From positions 1,426,001 to 1,490,000 of the forward strand of contig NW_017265134.1 in the NCBI RefSeq assembly GCF_001638985.1: 64,000 bases of DNA, given 5' to 3'. Numbering within the stretch: position 1 is the stretch's first letter; each line of letters opens with the position of its first letter. Of this stretch, positions 44,986 through 56,555 are shown piece after piece. The stretch comes from Phycomyces blakesleeanus NRRL 1555(-) (Eukaryota; Mucoromycota; Mucoromycetes; Mucorales; Phycomycetaceae). The position numbers and the translations under genes are program-made. Below the pieces are notes generated by a model. That model was not told the DNA's origin. It saw nothing but the letters and a program-made list of their open reading frames with translations, and did not search any database.

Positions 44986-46705
44986 ATGTCAAAACCTGAG
45001 GGAACTTCTATTGAGCCACAGCTTACTATCCTCCGTATTAAGCGCAAACGCACAGAGGAACCTCTCGATGCATTGCGTAAGCCACTCGGAGTATTCCAAT
45101 TCCTTTGCTCATCACTCCATTAGTTGTTCAGCAGGATAAAGACAAACGTGTCCGAAGAGAAAGCAATGCCAAGACGGATCCCAAAATTACAAGTACGCTT
45201 CGCATATAAAAGACGTATATATAGCTTTTTAACAGAAATAATAATCATGCCAGTATTTGTACAGTTCCTGCATCGGCCCTTCCTACCCTCTTCCGTTTGG
45301 CAGAGACAGTTGAAGAAAAGAGTTTCAAGAGTATAGCTGAAGCACAAAAACTAAAGGTATAATATCTCTAAAGTTCGCCAGTCCGGCCTTCTGAAGTACA
45401 GGAAGAAGAATTGGCTCTCAGTAATCAAATATTATTTCTACAGGATCGTATTTCACGCCGTATACAACCTGGCGGTAGACCCATGACACCCGAATCAAGC
45501 GACGATCGTAAAGATCGTATGATGAAAGAACAATTGGTAACATAAAAAATAAAATAAATCTAAATGGGTAGATCATCATTATTATTAGTATTAGATAGTA
45601 AAGTAAATCGGAGCCCCATATAAGTTAACTCAACACAATCTACATACTTTTTATTTATTTATTATTTATATAAAGAATACCAATCGTCAGGCCCGTTACA
45701 GAGTGGTTCAGCAGAATCGGTCGAAAAATGCCGAAAACCTACCTCCAATGTAAGTAAAATATGATCTAAGCTAGGGATCAAGGGTAAATGGCAGGGGAAA
45801 GGGTTTCCCTTTGTCTGTATACATATAAATATATACAAAATATGTATATGTATGCATACACATAAAAAAAAGCAGTATTTTAATCATATTTGTGTTATGC
45901 AGGGTCGAGAGTGCATCAGAGGTTGCTGCCAAAGATCTTTTTCAGATGTATGAGGCTGTGAAGGAAGACGATAAAGAAAACTCTAAAGCAAAGTAAGTTC
46001 TTGTGGGTGTGTTTGTAAGCTACTCTAAACAAGTTACCAGGTTGTTTATGGACGATGATACTGAAGATCCTGATGATATTATGTGCAACTTCATTCCAAT
46101 GGTTAAGGAATACTTGACATGTAAGAATACAGACACAGATTTATGTATCTATTGATTATTAAACTATCTATGCAGTGAATGAAAAGCCACAACTGTCAGA
46201 AGAAGACGAATATGTATATGATGTCTACTATCGAGACGATTCAAATGTTACAACTGGTATAAACGCAGCTAATATTGGATCCTTGTAAGTTTATATTTTT
46301 TTTGAAACAAAATTGAAAAAAAAGATAAGTTTTCTAATCATTTTCTTTTGTTGCTGCTGTTGTTTTTGGAAACTAGGGTTTGGTTTGACGAACAAGGCGA
46401 GTTCTTGAACGACGATACAGATAGTGAATTAGGCGACCACGAAGATGAAGACTCCAATGGTAAGCTTTATGTTAATAATACCGTCTGGTTTTTTTGTTTA
46501 ATAATAATATGTTTTGGATAGCTGAGGACTATTATCAAAATGACTATCCTGATGAGGAAAGCGTTGAAGACTATGAACACTGTAAGTAATGGGTATTGGG
46601 TTGTACTGTCCGAACGCTCTTAACAATTATGTTTTTTTTTTCTTTTTTGCTTTAGATCATGGCTCTGGATTATCAAGCGATGAGTATGATCTAGACGATT
46701 ATTAA
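44986..46705 (+). CDS. IWR1: RNA polymerase II nuclear import factor IWR1
   Basis: Eleven small exons, 44986-45076, 45124-45192, 45265-45356, 45444-45536, 45676-45749, 45903-45992, 46041-46120, 46176-46284, 46377-46459, 46522-46581 and 46656-46705, give 296 residues with unbroken phase. The N-terminus carries the bipartite basic motif LRIKRKRTEEPLDALLV seen in IWR1/SLC7A6OS proteins. The C-terminal core has the family signature EEDEYVYDVYYRD, followed by VWFDEQGEF and an acidic tail ending DEYDLDDY. IWR1 binds assembled Pol II in the cytoplasm and carries it into the nucleus with importin alpha. Introns are short (47-165 nt). The gene shares a 260-bp divergent promoter with the kelch gene. 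Confidence 0.92.
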
Positions 46706-47804
46706 GCAATTTCATTAAGCAAACCAATAATTTAAAGAAGAAAGAAAGAAAGAAAAATTATCAAGCCATTTCCTGTTTTGGAATTAGCTGCATATATGGC
46801 GTTCTTCGGGAGATCCGAGTGAAATTAACCAAAAAAAAATATAGTAATACAATATCTTTTGAGCACGTATTTAAAACAAAGCAAAAACAAACATACAAAT
46901 AAACTATATCAACTAATAAGCTGTAGGAAATGGCATACATCAAAATTACACTCCACTTCACTCCATGCAATTCAGTACGAAAATGTCCCTCTTTATAATA
47001 TCCACGTCTTGCTGCTCAGTATATTTTATGCGTGTTAGATCATCTTTAAGAACTGTAATATAGACTTTCTGAAAATCTTTGGCAAATCACTTTTATAAAT
47101 AATATTGAAGGATGTATTTTACAGCTGTCAATACTTGTTCATATCTAACTTGAATTCCAATCATATTTTACACTGTGAATATAATTGTTCACGTGCGTAT
47201 GCAATAACGATAGGAGCAATAGGTACTCACTGATAATCAAAGTACAAAAGTGCTTATATATAAGGATTATTGTTTCATAAATACGCTCATATTGAACTTT
47301 TTATACATAGTCTGTCTAGATACAGTGAAGGTCATTATTTGTGTATTCAGTTCACCACGCCTTTTCTATTTTTTCTTCCAAGCACGCATTTCTTCATTCG
47401 CTCTCATCTCTCTTTTTCTTTCTCTCATTCCAATGCATCATCTTTACAATGTCCATCCGGATTAACTAAATTAAATAATATACAATTCACGGCATCGATG
47501 TTCTCAAAAACTAGTCTTACTTTAATCTTAGTACAGCTTAGACAACAACAACATCTACAGTTAAACACGGCCATCAATACTACATTAAAATATACAAATA
47601 GTACTTTGCTTCTTTTCAGATTTATTCAATTAGACTAATTTCTTCGTATAAATGGGCTCTCCTAATTACAACATTGACATCTTCAATCAAGTAGAAAAAA
47701 AAAGTTTAAAAGCGTGTTTTTTTATTGGAGACGATACTAGTTAAAAAAGACTTTATTTATTTATTTAAAGGTATACATATATATACATAAAGAAACTATT
47801 CTAT
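46706..47804. other. Intergenic region
   Basis: AT-rich; the short open frames have no coding look. Confidence 0.5.
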
Positions 47805-48140
47805 TTGATTGAATTTCACTTAATGTTCTTTTACATGAGTAAAAGAATAAAAAGCATGACACCAAGTTCTTTGTCCCCGCATTACACGGCTCAATCTCCT
47901 TCAGGACGTAAACCTGACTTGGTAGCGAAGGAGGTGCTGGAATGGTGGCAAACCAACGGAAAGCACCCGTTCATCCAGCCCCACATCTCGTCACCGAGTA
48001 ATGTGGGTGCGAACTCGCCAGAGAACTTACCACTAGGTGATAAGGTCCAGCTCATTCGACTACCAGTAGCTTCACCGTCAGCCGTTAAAGAGTTCAGTCA
48101 GGTTAGCAGTGAAGAGCCAGCACATCTCACCACAAGTTAG
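47805..48140 (+). CDS. Uncertain ORF, 111 aa, in a less AT-rich patch
   Basis: Open from an ATG at 47805; a second ATG at 47858 (MTPSSLSPHYTAQSPSGRK) is a more natural start, leaving 94 codons to the TAG at 48138. Composition of 47870-48360 is clearly richer in G+C than its surroundings. The product has EVLEWWQTNGKHPFIQPH and a Pro/Ser-rich remainder and is not recognised. The adjoining minus and plus frames (48150-48390) read like broken coding sequence (SMEESPCNGRKRRLTMKPG). The patch may be a fragment of a retroelement or a transferred segment; both are guesses. Confidence 0.3.
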   Translation: MIEFHLMFFYMSKRIKSMTPSSLSPHYTAQSPSGRKPDLVAKEVLEWWQTNGKHPFIQPHISSPSNVGANSPENLPLGDKVQLIRLPVASPSAVKEFSQVSSEEPAHLTTS

Positions 48141-50295
48141 ACCTCCCTCCCCCCAGCATCATGATTCCACATTGGCGATGCGATGTACACAGTAGTCCTT
48201 CCAAAAATGAAAAGAGACCATGCCCCACGACTTCTCAGAATTAACTGAGCTGGCGAGTAACAACTTTCACTTTCCGATGCTTGTAGCATGGAAGAATCTC
48301 CCTGCAACGGTCGCAAGAGACGCCTCACTATGAAACCGGGACTGTTGTTGCTCAAGGAGAAAACAAACGACGCGTTGGAGGAGGTCTATAAGTAACAGAA
48401 AAAAATTTCATCTGCGATTAAAGATTAGGACTGCGCTTTTTGTCAGTCTTAGATGTCCACGTCAGAGCAAACGTGATATAGCTGTATATTCTTTTTCTTG
48501 GGTTTGTGTAACTGTTCTAAGGCATAATAGACAGTTAATAATATTCAATTAAATTACTAGAGAATACGACTTTTTCAAAGTGAAGCAAAGTAAAGCAAGG
48601 AAGCAAGGAAAGGTTCGGTATTGATCGGTGTAGTAATAACTCTCAAAGTGGAGTACAAGTTTATATAACGCCGATTTGTAGGTTACTCTAAGCTGGTCTG
48701 TGCGCTTCTTGTACGAGAACGTAAGAAAAAGGTTTCTTCTTTTGCCCATACAAGTGGACACAAAAGGTACCAAACAGCCGCCAGGAAATGGGTCCACATA
48801 TATTTCAAGATAATATTAAGCAATAGGTAGAAAGCAGAAAATAAAGCAAAAAGTATACATGTATATCATCTGGATCTCAGCACAATATGTGGCGGAATGT
48901 TGAATTCCAGGTTGGGTTTTATTGAAATGAGATTATAACGATAGTTAAAAGTATCAAGATGGTTTTTCAAGGGAATGAGTGATTTCTATAATATATATGA
49001 GAATTGCTCCATAGAGCATAGCAGGTGCTCATAAAAAAAGCAAGCGTTAGCTATATATATATATATCTGATATCTTCAATAAAAAAAAATATGATACTGC
49101 TTATGAACAGGTGAAGTAGTTACGGTAGCAGAATTTAGACTTAAAGAGAGATTCCATAATATGATGTTATTATTTTCATAAAGAAAGAAAGATCATTTGG
49201 TATTAATATATCTTTCTTTATTAAATAATAGAATATTTAGTTCTCTCTAACCTTGTTCTTATTGCTTTGCTTTTAACCTATTGATGTTTTATTACTGAAT
49301 GATTCCAGAGTTTTGGGTTTGAATATTAGAATGGCTTTGTTAAAAACAGTCTTGACTTGACTTTCACTTGGTGTGAACAAACTTAAAGTTCAAAAATGTT
49401 CAATAAACTCTGACTAGCTAGACTTTTTCAACTGTCAATCGGATTGAGAAGTAAGAGGGTGCCCACAATATTAGACTTTTTATAATTAAAAATATTTTGG
49501 GGTTTTTTTGTCACGAAATGCTTATCTATGTCAAGTAAATATTATTATCTTACATTGAAAAGAAGCTTTCCAGCTTTGGACATTTCTAATAAGTACGTAT
49601 AAGGAATCTGTTATTTCCAATTGAGCTGCTTGTTGTAATATTTCATTTTATTTGGCCACCTAGATACCAGTTAGTGAGCTATCACCATGAGAAATCATTA
49701 AGGAAACATCTAAAGACTCGTTTTAGATTGATAAAGCTTTAACCACTGGATGAAAAAGGTAACACCTAACAAAGGTTACAATTATATACTAAATCCAAAT
49801 TCCATAAATGACACTGCCTTATAAGGTCATTTCTCTAAAATATACTTCTTTACTTTTATATGAAAAGGTTTTGGAAACGTTTATAATATTACTCGTAATT
49901 TATCTATTATCAACTCTCTCCGGTTTCAATCTTTTGATGAAGGCTTTAAATTTATTTTACCAGTCAGACTGAACTTTTTTGCATTAACCAAATACTCTTT
50001 ATAAAACTAAAATGATAATGTGAAGCTTGCTACGAATAAAATTATGCAATTACATTTACATTCTAATTTACTGTTCTTATATAATCATATCGCCTATATT
50101 TTCCTTTTGTATCTTACGCTAGAGCTTAAATACTGTCAGAATACTTTGACTTTAATATTTATTATGAAAATATTGGCTTAGAAAAACAAAGTGAAAAACA
50201 ATATATGTATAATATTAAAAGATTCATTTATTAATATCATTACTATTAGAAATAATACACTAATATTAGCACCTTTTTTATAAGGAGAAAAATAA
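48141..50295. other. Intergenic region
   Basis: The first 250 bp continues the less AT-rich patch with broken frames. The rest is AT-rich without a gene. Confidence 0.5.
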
Positions 50296-52209
50296 TCATA
50301 AAAACCATGGTGGCGGGTTTGTTAAAAGTCCTTTGTAAGTAAGAGTCTTTACGGAACCACATTTAAATAATACATATCCTTTGTAGAGGTCATGTTCCCA
50401 TCCATAGACCCTTTGATCAGTTTCACGATTTTTGCTTTCCAGTTTATCCTTTGAATCCTCGGATTGGAGTCGATTAAAAGTTTGACTGGCACGCTTAATC
50501 TCATCGTCTTTCATTTCTCGTACATAGTACTCGGGAAACTTTAAGCACTTTATTCTTGAGCATATGTTCCTCCAATAATATTCAGAAGCATCCATCGAAT
50601 ACTCAAAAGCACTCATGGGAGTAGAAGTAGAGACAGTAGTCCGGCTTTGAATTTCTTGGGTATGTTTTGGAATCAATACAAAGTTTATATTTTGGTTTCC
50701 ATTGATACTGTCTGAATAATAAAATTGTAGTCCATAAAGCCAAAGCTCCCGAAAATGCGTGTGCGGCATGGATACACAGAACTCTCCGGTGTAGGGAAAA
50801 AACGAACGTTTTACACCCACATTATAAAGTTTCATATAATGGAGGCCTCGGCAGCGATATGAGATGTAGGAAAGGACATCGGCTTCGATTTCGACCTTAA
50901 TCATACTTAATGTAAGTAGTATATGTTTAGGTGAATCAATAGACTTTGGTTTTCTTAAAATGACTGATCCACACTCGATAATTAGTGTTTCCAGCTTAGT
51001 GCATATATCCAAAATCGTATCTAACTCCACGTCTTTTTCATCGCATTTGATGTCCAAATCCCTCAGGTGTGGGCATATAGTAAGTGTTTCTATTATTGGC
51101 GATGGTGCAATATAGGCAGTCTTTACTTGGATGACGAGATTTTCAATTTTTGACGCACACAAACGCAGTGGAAGTATAACGTCTCTTGTGTAGTCATATA
51201 TACTTTGTGAGCTAAACAATGGGTTGTATTTTATGAAGCACGCTTTCTGTCTGGATGAGCTGAGAGCGTTCCAATATATTGCCGGCTGTGTGTACCTTTT
51301 TCTTTCATCTTCATCTTCATGAATGCATAGTAGTAGTAATTTAGTGCATGTGGAGGTAGGTCTGAAAAGTATTGACATGTTTCTTTCTGTGAACGGATCT
51401 GTATATTCAAGCGAAACTTTCGTTGGACTACTGGAGCCAAGCTTTAGTATCCTCAGGTTTCGGTATTTTTGGGCGAAATAACATAGCCATGAAGGAGAAA
51501 CATTGCTTATAGTGGCTATAAATTCGTCCATGTCTGTTGCTGGTGAGATTCTGTCGATTGATATTCCGTCACAATCCTTGGCAAAATTGATGTTTATGTT
51601 TAAATATTGAAGTTTCGGGAGGTATTCGTGCAGTGCTTCCATGTCTTCTGCACTGAATAAATCTCCGCTGTATATTGTCGAGAATTGATCTAAAAACGCA
51701 TTTTTATCTATGGTTCTTGCATGAAGCTTAAGTCGGCGAAGACCGGAGAGTTGTTTAAGGGTCGCCAAAACAACTTTTGGTTTATTTTGTAGGTAACTTA
51801 TGTCAAAGATAGCTTGGAGCTCTCTTAGATTCGGCCAAGCATTCCATTTGAATATTTCTGAATCCATGAGCGGAACCGGATTTAAGATGCCCATGTTGAG
51901 ATATTTAATATTCGGAAGGTTTTTCTGGATAGCGCCATAATTTTTTTCGCGTAGGGATAAGAGTGGATCCAGAGTCAATTCTTTGGCGTAACGACCTTTT
52001 TCATAGTTCTTTTGGGATCTAAAAAGATCATAGAAAATCCAGGTAAATTCACTTCTTTTCGCCAGGGTTATAGAGACTTTTGTCATCATGGCAATTTCAA
52101 ATATATCTTTCCATGCTTTGCACACTAAAGTGTATTTAGGCATATCATCTCTTGGAACAAACGAAGCGATTCTATCAATGATCTCTAGTGGTAGTTTGGG
52201 CGTGGACAT
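50296..52209 (-). CDS. F-box / leucine-rich-repeat-like protein
   Basis: Single exon, 637 residues from the ATG at 52209. The frame extends 11 codons further to 52242, but the F-box consensus begins just after the later Met. Residues 4-45 (KLPLEIIDRIASFVPRDDM, then LVCKAWKDI) are an F-box, which docks to Skp1 in SCF ubiquitin ligases. The rest holds irregular leucine-rich segments such as LPNIKYLNMGIL, LRRLKLHA, LRILKLGS, LVIQVKTAY, LRDLDIKCDEKD and LETLIIECGS. These form a probable LRR-like solenoid for substrate binding. Such intron-less F-box/LRR genes are numerous and variable in Mucoromycota (family knowledge). No substrate can be inferred. The reading frame is intact. Confidence 0.88.
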   Translation of the reverse strand: MSTPKLPLEIIDRIASFVPRDDMPKYTLVCKAWKDIFEIAMMTKVSITLAKRSEFTWIFYDLFRSQKNYEKGRYAKELTLDPLLSLREKNYGAIQKNLPNIKYLNMGILNPVPLMDSEIFKWNAWPNLRELQAIFDISYLQNKPKVVLATLKQLSGLRRLKLHARTIDKNAFLDQFSTIYSGDLFSAEDMEALHEYLPKLQYLNININFAKDCDGISIDRISPATDMDEFIATISNVSPSWLCYFAQKYRNLRILKLGSSSPTKVSLEYTDPFTERNMSILFRPTSTCTKLLLLCIHEDEDERKRYTQPAIYWNALSSSRQKACFIKYNPLFSSQSIYDYTRDVILPLRLCASKIENLVIQVKTAYIAPSPIIETLTICPHLRDLDIKCDEKDVELDTILDICTKLETLIIECGSVILRKPKSIDSPKHILLTLSMIKVEIEADVLSYISYRCRGLHYMKLYNVGVKRSFFPYTGEFCVSMPHTHFRELWLYGLQFYYSDSINGNQNINFVLIPKHTQEIQSRTTVSTSTPMSAFEYSMDASEYYWRNICSRIKCLKFPEYYVREMKDDEIKRASQTFNRLQSEDSKDKLESKNRETDQRVYGWEHDLYKGYVLFKCGSVKTLTYKGLLTNPPPWFL

Positions 52210-54646
52210 GTCGAATCCAAAGTACAAGGCTAGGCGAGACAAGACTAGAAATAAATTCAGTCAATATATTCCAAGCTTTATATATTTATTTGATGGACTT
52301 GTTTGTGAGATGTATAGTTCAGGAGAAGTAACACAGTTTAAGAATGTTTGTTGTGCGATTTTTTTTACAAGTAAGCAGTTTATGATTATGCATGAAAAGA
52401 AAATCCATGCTGCTTTTCATGGAAACATGAAAGCTTGAGAATTATTGGAGATATCCACTCATCATAACTAGCCTACCGATTCAATCTTACGCATTTGTGC
52501 CCGCGTGATTTCTGGTGAAAGTTTCCCAAGGTACGTTCATTCCAATACACCAAAATAGAATGCTTCTCATCCAGATGTTGTACTCTTCTCTCAAAATATT
52601 TAAGCAAGAAGAACCTTAACCCTTAAAAAGAAACTTAAAATGGTATGTGACTGGAAACTCTTTTTTTTTGGAACGAGATAATCCTTTCACTACGTAAACG
52701 TTTTATTTATTGTTTTGCTAATACTTACTAAAATGCATATAGTATCTTAGTTATTAATTGTAAGAATAGTTTGATGAAGTATCCCGTCCAGTAAAAGTAC
52801 TTGTATATATATATATATATATTCATCTTTAATTGAAGTAACATACATTGCTTAGAAGAATAACAACAGCATAAGCAATTATAATGACGTTTTTGAAAGC
52901 TAATGGCTAGTGGTTATTATATGTATTACAAAACTTAATTTATCTTGAAAATTTCTAAGCAACGACCAAGCTAGTAGTTGCCTATTACATTCTCTTCTAT
53001 AATTTCTAAGCCTTGTTCAGCTATATAATACCTTAACATATTATCTTGTAATACAATTGGATCATAAAACACCCCTTTAATTTAATCATACTATTTTAAC
53101 AAACCAACTTTTTTTTAAATAAAATAAAGATAAATTGTAGGATTGGTTTTTGTAAAGGGTTGATGTGCATAATGGCATTGACATCCTGAATTGGGGAGCA
53201 CAAGAGCACAAATCCATGTTTTTTTTAAAGAAAGAAAAAAAGAGGAAAAAGGAGAATACACAAAATCACGAAAATAGATTTGATTAACTGTACCATATTT
53301 TAGAGCGTCCTTGATACAATAGATTATACACCATTTATTGATCCACAAAAACGACAAAAATTATCCTTGACAAACACAAAAGTTTCTTTAAGCTAAATTT
53401 GTATTGGAAAACTACAATTTACATTTAAATAACCCTAGCCCTGACCCCAGTATTTTAAGATATACAAATCTTTTTTTTGGGTGCTGGTGTTAATGGTGAT
53501 AGCTAGGGATACTTATTTCTTTTATAAAGTAGCAGAGTGAGCAGCGTTCAAGTATAAAGAGTCGTGACTTGGCGCAAGTGTAGTGGGGCCGTCCCAACTT
53601 TGAGCCCAAAAAAGTATCATCTCATTCTGTGATGTCAAGAAAACTTTTATAAGGAATATTCTGTCATGCTTTTAGTTTCAAATGTCACAATCCCATTCTT
53701 TGGATCCTTCTTTGCCTCTCTCTCTTTCCCCTTTTTCTTGCCAGCAATATTCAAATATCAGTCTGACTCTAAAGCATTTTCCTTGTCCTTTGATCTTGAC
53801 TTGGTTTTTAATCTCTTATTCTATTCGTCACCCTTTGTATTGCACTTGTACTCTTCACATTTTCTAATATATATATATCTGTTTTCTGAAAGGCAGCGTA
53901 TTTAGTTTATTTTATATTCTTTTGTAATTATATCCAAAGGCTTGTTCACGCTTTTGCATAATCACCATTTACCATAGTTATATCTATATCATCACACCAT
54001 ATACAGCAACCAATTAATATATAAGACAGTCGTATTTATTGTTGAAAGAAAAATCATTCGGTTTTTCTATATCTATTTTTGAAATAAGGAAAAAAAAACA
54101 TCTCTGAATTTGAGCTATTGTTCTGCCGAAATTACAAAGTTGTACACTGTTGGTTGATACCTAATTTGATGTCTGACAGCCTGCTTAGTTGTCTATTTAT
54201 TATTATTTTGGTTTCTTATAATTGGACTGTCTTGAGCAACATCGTAAGAATGCACGTATATATATATATATATCTGACCGTCTGCCCTATACAGCATAAG
54301 TCAACGTATAATTCAGATCAGGTTTGAATGTCACACATACATACACATTTTTAAACTGAAAAATCCAGAACGATTTGCTGGGTTGTGCCTGCTAATGTGA
54401 CCCCTTTATTGATGTCAGAGTTTGTTAGCCAATGAAAATCTTTCACAGTCAACAAAAGCAGATGGTGGCCCTGCAAAGCCAAGCTCTTTCTTCGTTTTTT
54501 CAGATAGTGAGGAAGGTTAGTCAAAAGCTCATTAAGTGGATTCAAATGTATTGATTTAAGTATATGAACACACTATTTTCTCTTTATTAGATTCTTTTTC
54601 ACTAGCATATCATTTACTGTTGAGAAATAATCGAGTTATCTGCAAT
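52210..54646. other. Intergenic region
   Basis: AT-rich with scattered short frames. Nothing supportable as a gene or RNA by eye. Just before 54647 lies the leader of the eS31 gene. Confidence 0.5.
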
Positions 54647-55203
54647 ATGCAAATCTTTGTAAAGTCTCTCGAGGGAAACACCCTCGTCATTGGCACCACT
54701 GCTTCCTCCTCGGTCGCTGATGTCAAGGCCATGATCCAGGCTCGCGAGGGTATGTATTTGTGTATATTAATATTAATATTAATAAATGGATTACTAACAA
54801 AACCTATGTATATTTACATATACACATATAATGTGTAGGTATCCCTGCCGATGCTCAGCTCCTCTCCTTCGCCGGCAAGCCTCTTGTCAACGAGAACGCC
54901 TTGTCTCTTTACGGTGTTCAGGACGACTCTACTCTTCACCTCAACTGCGAATTGTTGGGTGGTGCCAAGAAGAGAAAGAAGAAGACCTACACTACCCCCA
55001 AGAAGATCAAGCACAAGAGAAAGAAGGTCAAGATGGCCATCCTCAAGTTCTACAAGGTTGACCAGTCTGGCAAGATCACCCGTCTCCGTCGTGAGTGCCC
55101 CAGTGCCACCTGTGGTGCCGGTGTCTTCATGGCCTGGCACTCGGACCGCCAGTACTGTGGCAAGTGCCACTTGACCTACGTTTTCCAGAAGGAGGAGAAA
55201 TAA
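54647..55203 (+). CDS. RPS31: Ubiquitin-like / 40S ribosomal protein eS31 (S27a) fusion
   Basis: Two exons, 54647-54749 and 54839-55203, give 155 residues. Residues 77-155 are a standard eS31: [20 protein letters not shown], then a four-cysteine zinc ribbon ([10 protein letters not shown] and [11 protein letters not shown]). Residues 1-76 align with ubiquitin without a gap and end in Gly75-Gly76, but many functional positions are changed. Ile44 is Ser, Arg42 Leu, Arg72 Glu, Arg74 Leu, Lys63 Asp, Lys11 Asn, Lys29 Met and Lys33 Arg. Lys6, Lys27 and Lys48 remain. Normally ubiquitin is cut off after Gly76 and recycled; here the moiety is unlikely to be conjugated and may act mainly as a folding chaperone for eS31 (inference). 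Codon use is biased as in highly expressed genes. The first intron lies at Gly35. Confidence 0.95.
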
Positions 55204-55450
55204 GCAATTGCAATTAAGCAAAAGTCAAACTATCCGTGGTTGATATGGGGAAGAGGATATATGGATATAGATATATATATGAGGGTTAACAAATAATAGT
55301 GCACACTATTATTTTCTCTGTAAATTTAATTCAACTTATTTCTCATTATCAATAATTGTAAAACAAAATTATATAATAAACATGGATAGTCTTGGCTGTT
55401 CTTTTTTAGCATGTGGCAAACTCTATATTTGTGTATTTTTCATTTCATTT
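55204..55450. terminator. Shared 3' region between convergent eS31 and PET117 genes
   Basis: 247 bp between two stop codons. AT-rich with AATAAT/AATAAA-like elements near 55375-55381. The exact poly(A) sites are unknown. Confidence 0.4.
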
Positions 55451-55773
55451 CTAATTGCTTTCTTCGGCTGGTTCGTTTGAAGGTAGAGAAGATACTTTTT
55501 GTGTTTTCAAGAGAGCTTCGTGAAGAGCGCGCTGCTCTTCTAGCTCGAGCATATTGATTCTCTGCTGCTCTTTCTTGTCGCGTCTTTCTTGTTCTTTTTC
55601 AAGACCTTTGCGCAATAACTAATGACTTGCATGACGACTTTCATGAGTTTTTTGAATTGAAATTCGTTCCAGATTACCTCTTTTTCGTATGTCTGGAGGT
55701 AATGTACACCCCAAACTGTTGCACAGCAAAAGGCTACAGAAGCCCCGAGAGTGATCTTGGCCGGAGTAGACAT
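55451..55773 (-). CDS. PET117: Cytochrome c oxidase assembly protein PET117
   Basis: Two exons, 55773-55678 and 55618-55451, give 87 residues; the intron (55677-55619) is GT-AG and phase 0. The protein starts MSTPAKITLGASVAF, has one N-terminal membrane segment, and continues through VWGVHYLQTYEKE into a charged helix (LLRKGLEKEQERRDKKEQQR). GVHYLQ and the following KG-x-x-x-E-x-E-R pattern are typical of PET117, a small mitochondrial inner-membrane protein. It works with COX15/haem A synthesis during complex IV assembly. The Ser/Glu-rich tail is variable. Convergent with eS31. Confidence 0.88.
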
Positions 55774-56555
55774 GAGTTTAGGGATGGGGTTGTGTTGGGT
55801 TTGTTGTTGTTCGTTCGCCTGGGTTGCTTTAAGACAGGTTTGATTGGTGTTTAGCGGAGGTATGGGTGGCTTTCAAATCAAGGACTGCTACACCTGAGAG
55901 GGTGTAACCTTCCTTTATTGTCAAAAGAGATCAAGTTCAGTTCAGGCTGTTTAATCGGGTACTACCTTTCTCTGACTCTGTCTCTTCATTTTCGTGTTTA
56001 AAGCCGGATAATAATGAAACTCGGGCAAATAAATAAATTTGTACGAATAATTTTTTTTTAGCTTTGCAGATAAACTTTTGGTGTATAAAATGTATATATA
56101 AATATAAAATATAATTATTTTTTATATATACATTTTGCTATGAGTATACACACACATGTCTATATAAAAGAAAAAGGGGGAGACGTGTAAGAAAAGAAGC
56201 AAAACGGCAATTGAGGGAATAGTCGGCATGGAAACCACATATCTTAGTGGGCTACAGTGGCAATCAAACCCGACGACGTGGAATTCCAGAAATAACCCTT
56301 CACCACTTTTATTTTATACTTTATATTTTATTCATTCAGTAATGCAACATATACATATACATATATATTTATATATATATTTATATATTTATACTCATAT
56401 ATATATAGATATATACATACATTTACATATACATACATAAATATATATATATATATAAATATATATATAATCTACATTTTGCCAAAGACTTTTTTGCTTC
56501 TTCTTCTTCTAATTTTTATCTATTCTTACTTTCTTATTACTCTTTAACTTACACA
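55774..56555. other. Intergenic region
   Basis: Presumed PET117 promoter at the left, then TATACA/TA microsatellites (56340-56470) and a pyrimidine-rich leader before 56556. Confidence 0.5.

Noticed and set aside
53666..53905. 79-codon Phe/Ser/Leu-rich frame that might be a membrane peptide
   Set aside because: Composition mirrors local T-rich sequence; overlapping frames are equally open.
54351..54545. 64-codon minus-strand frame upstream of eS31
   Set aside because: Short, no recognisable motif, and lies in the expected promoter region of a highly expressed gene.
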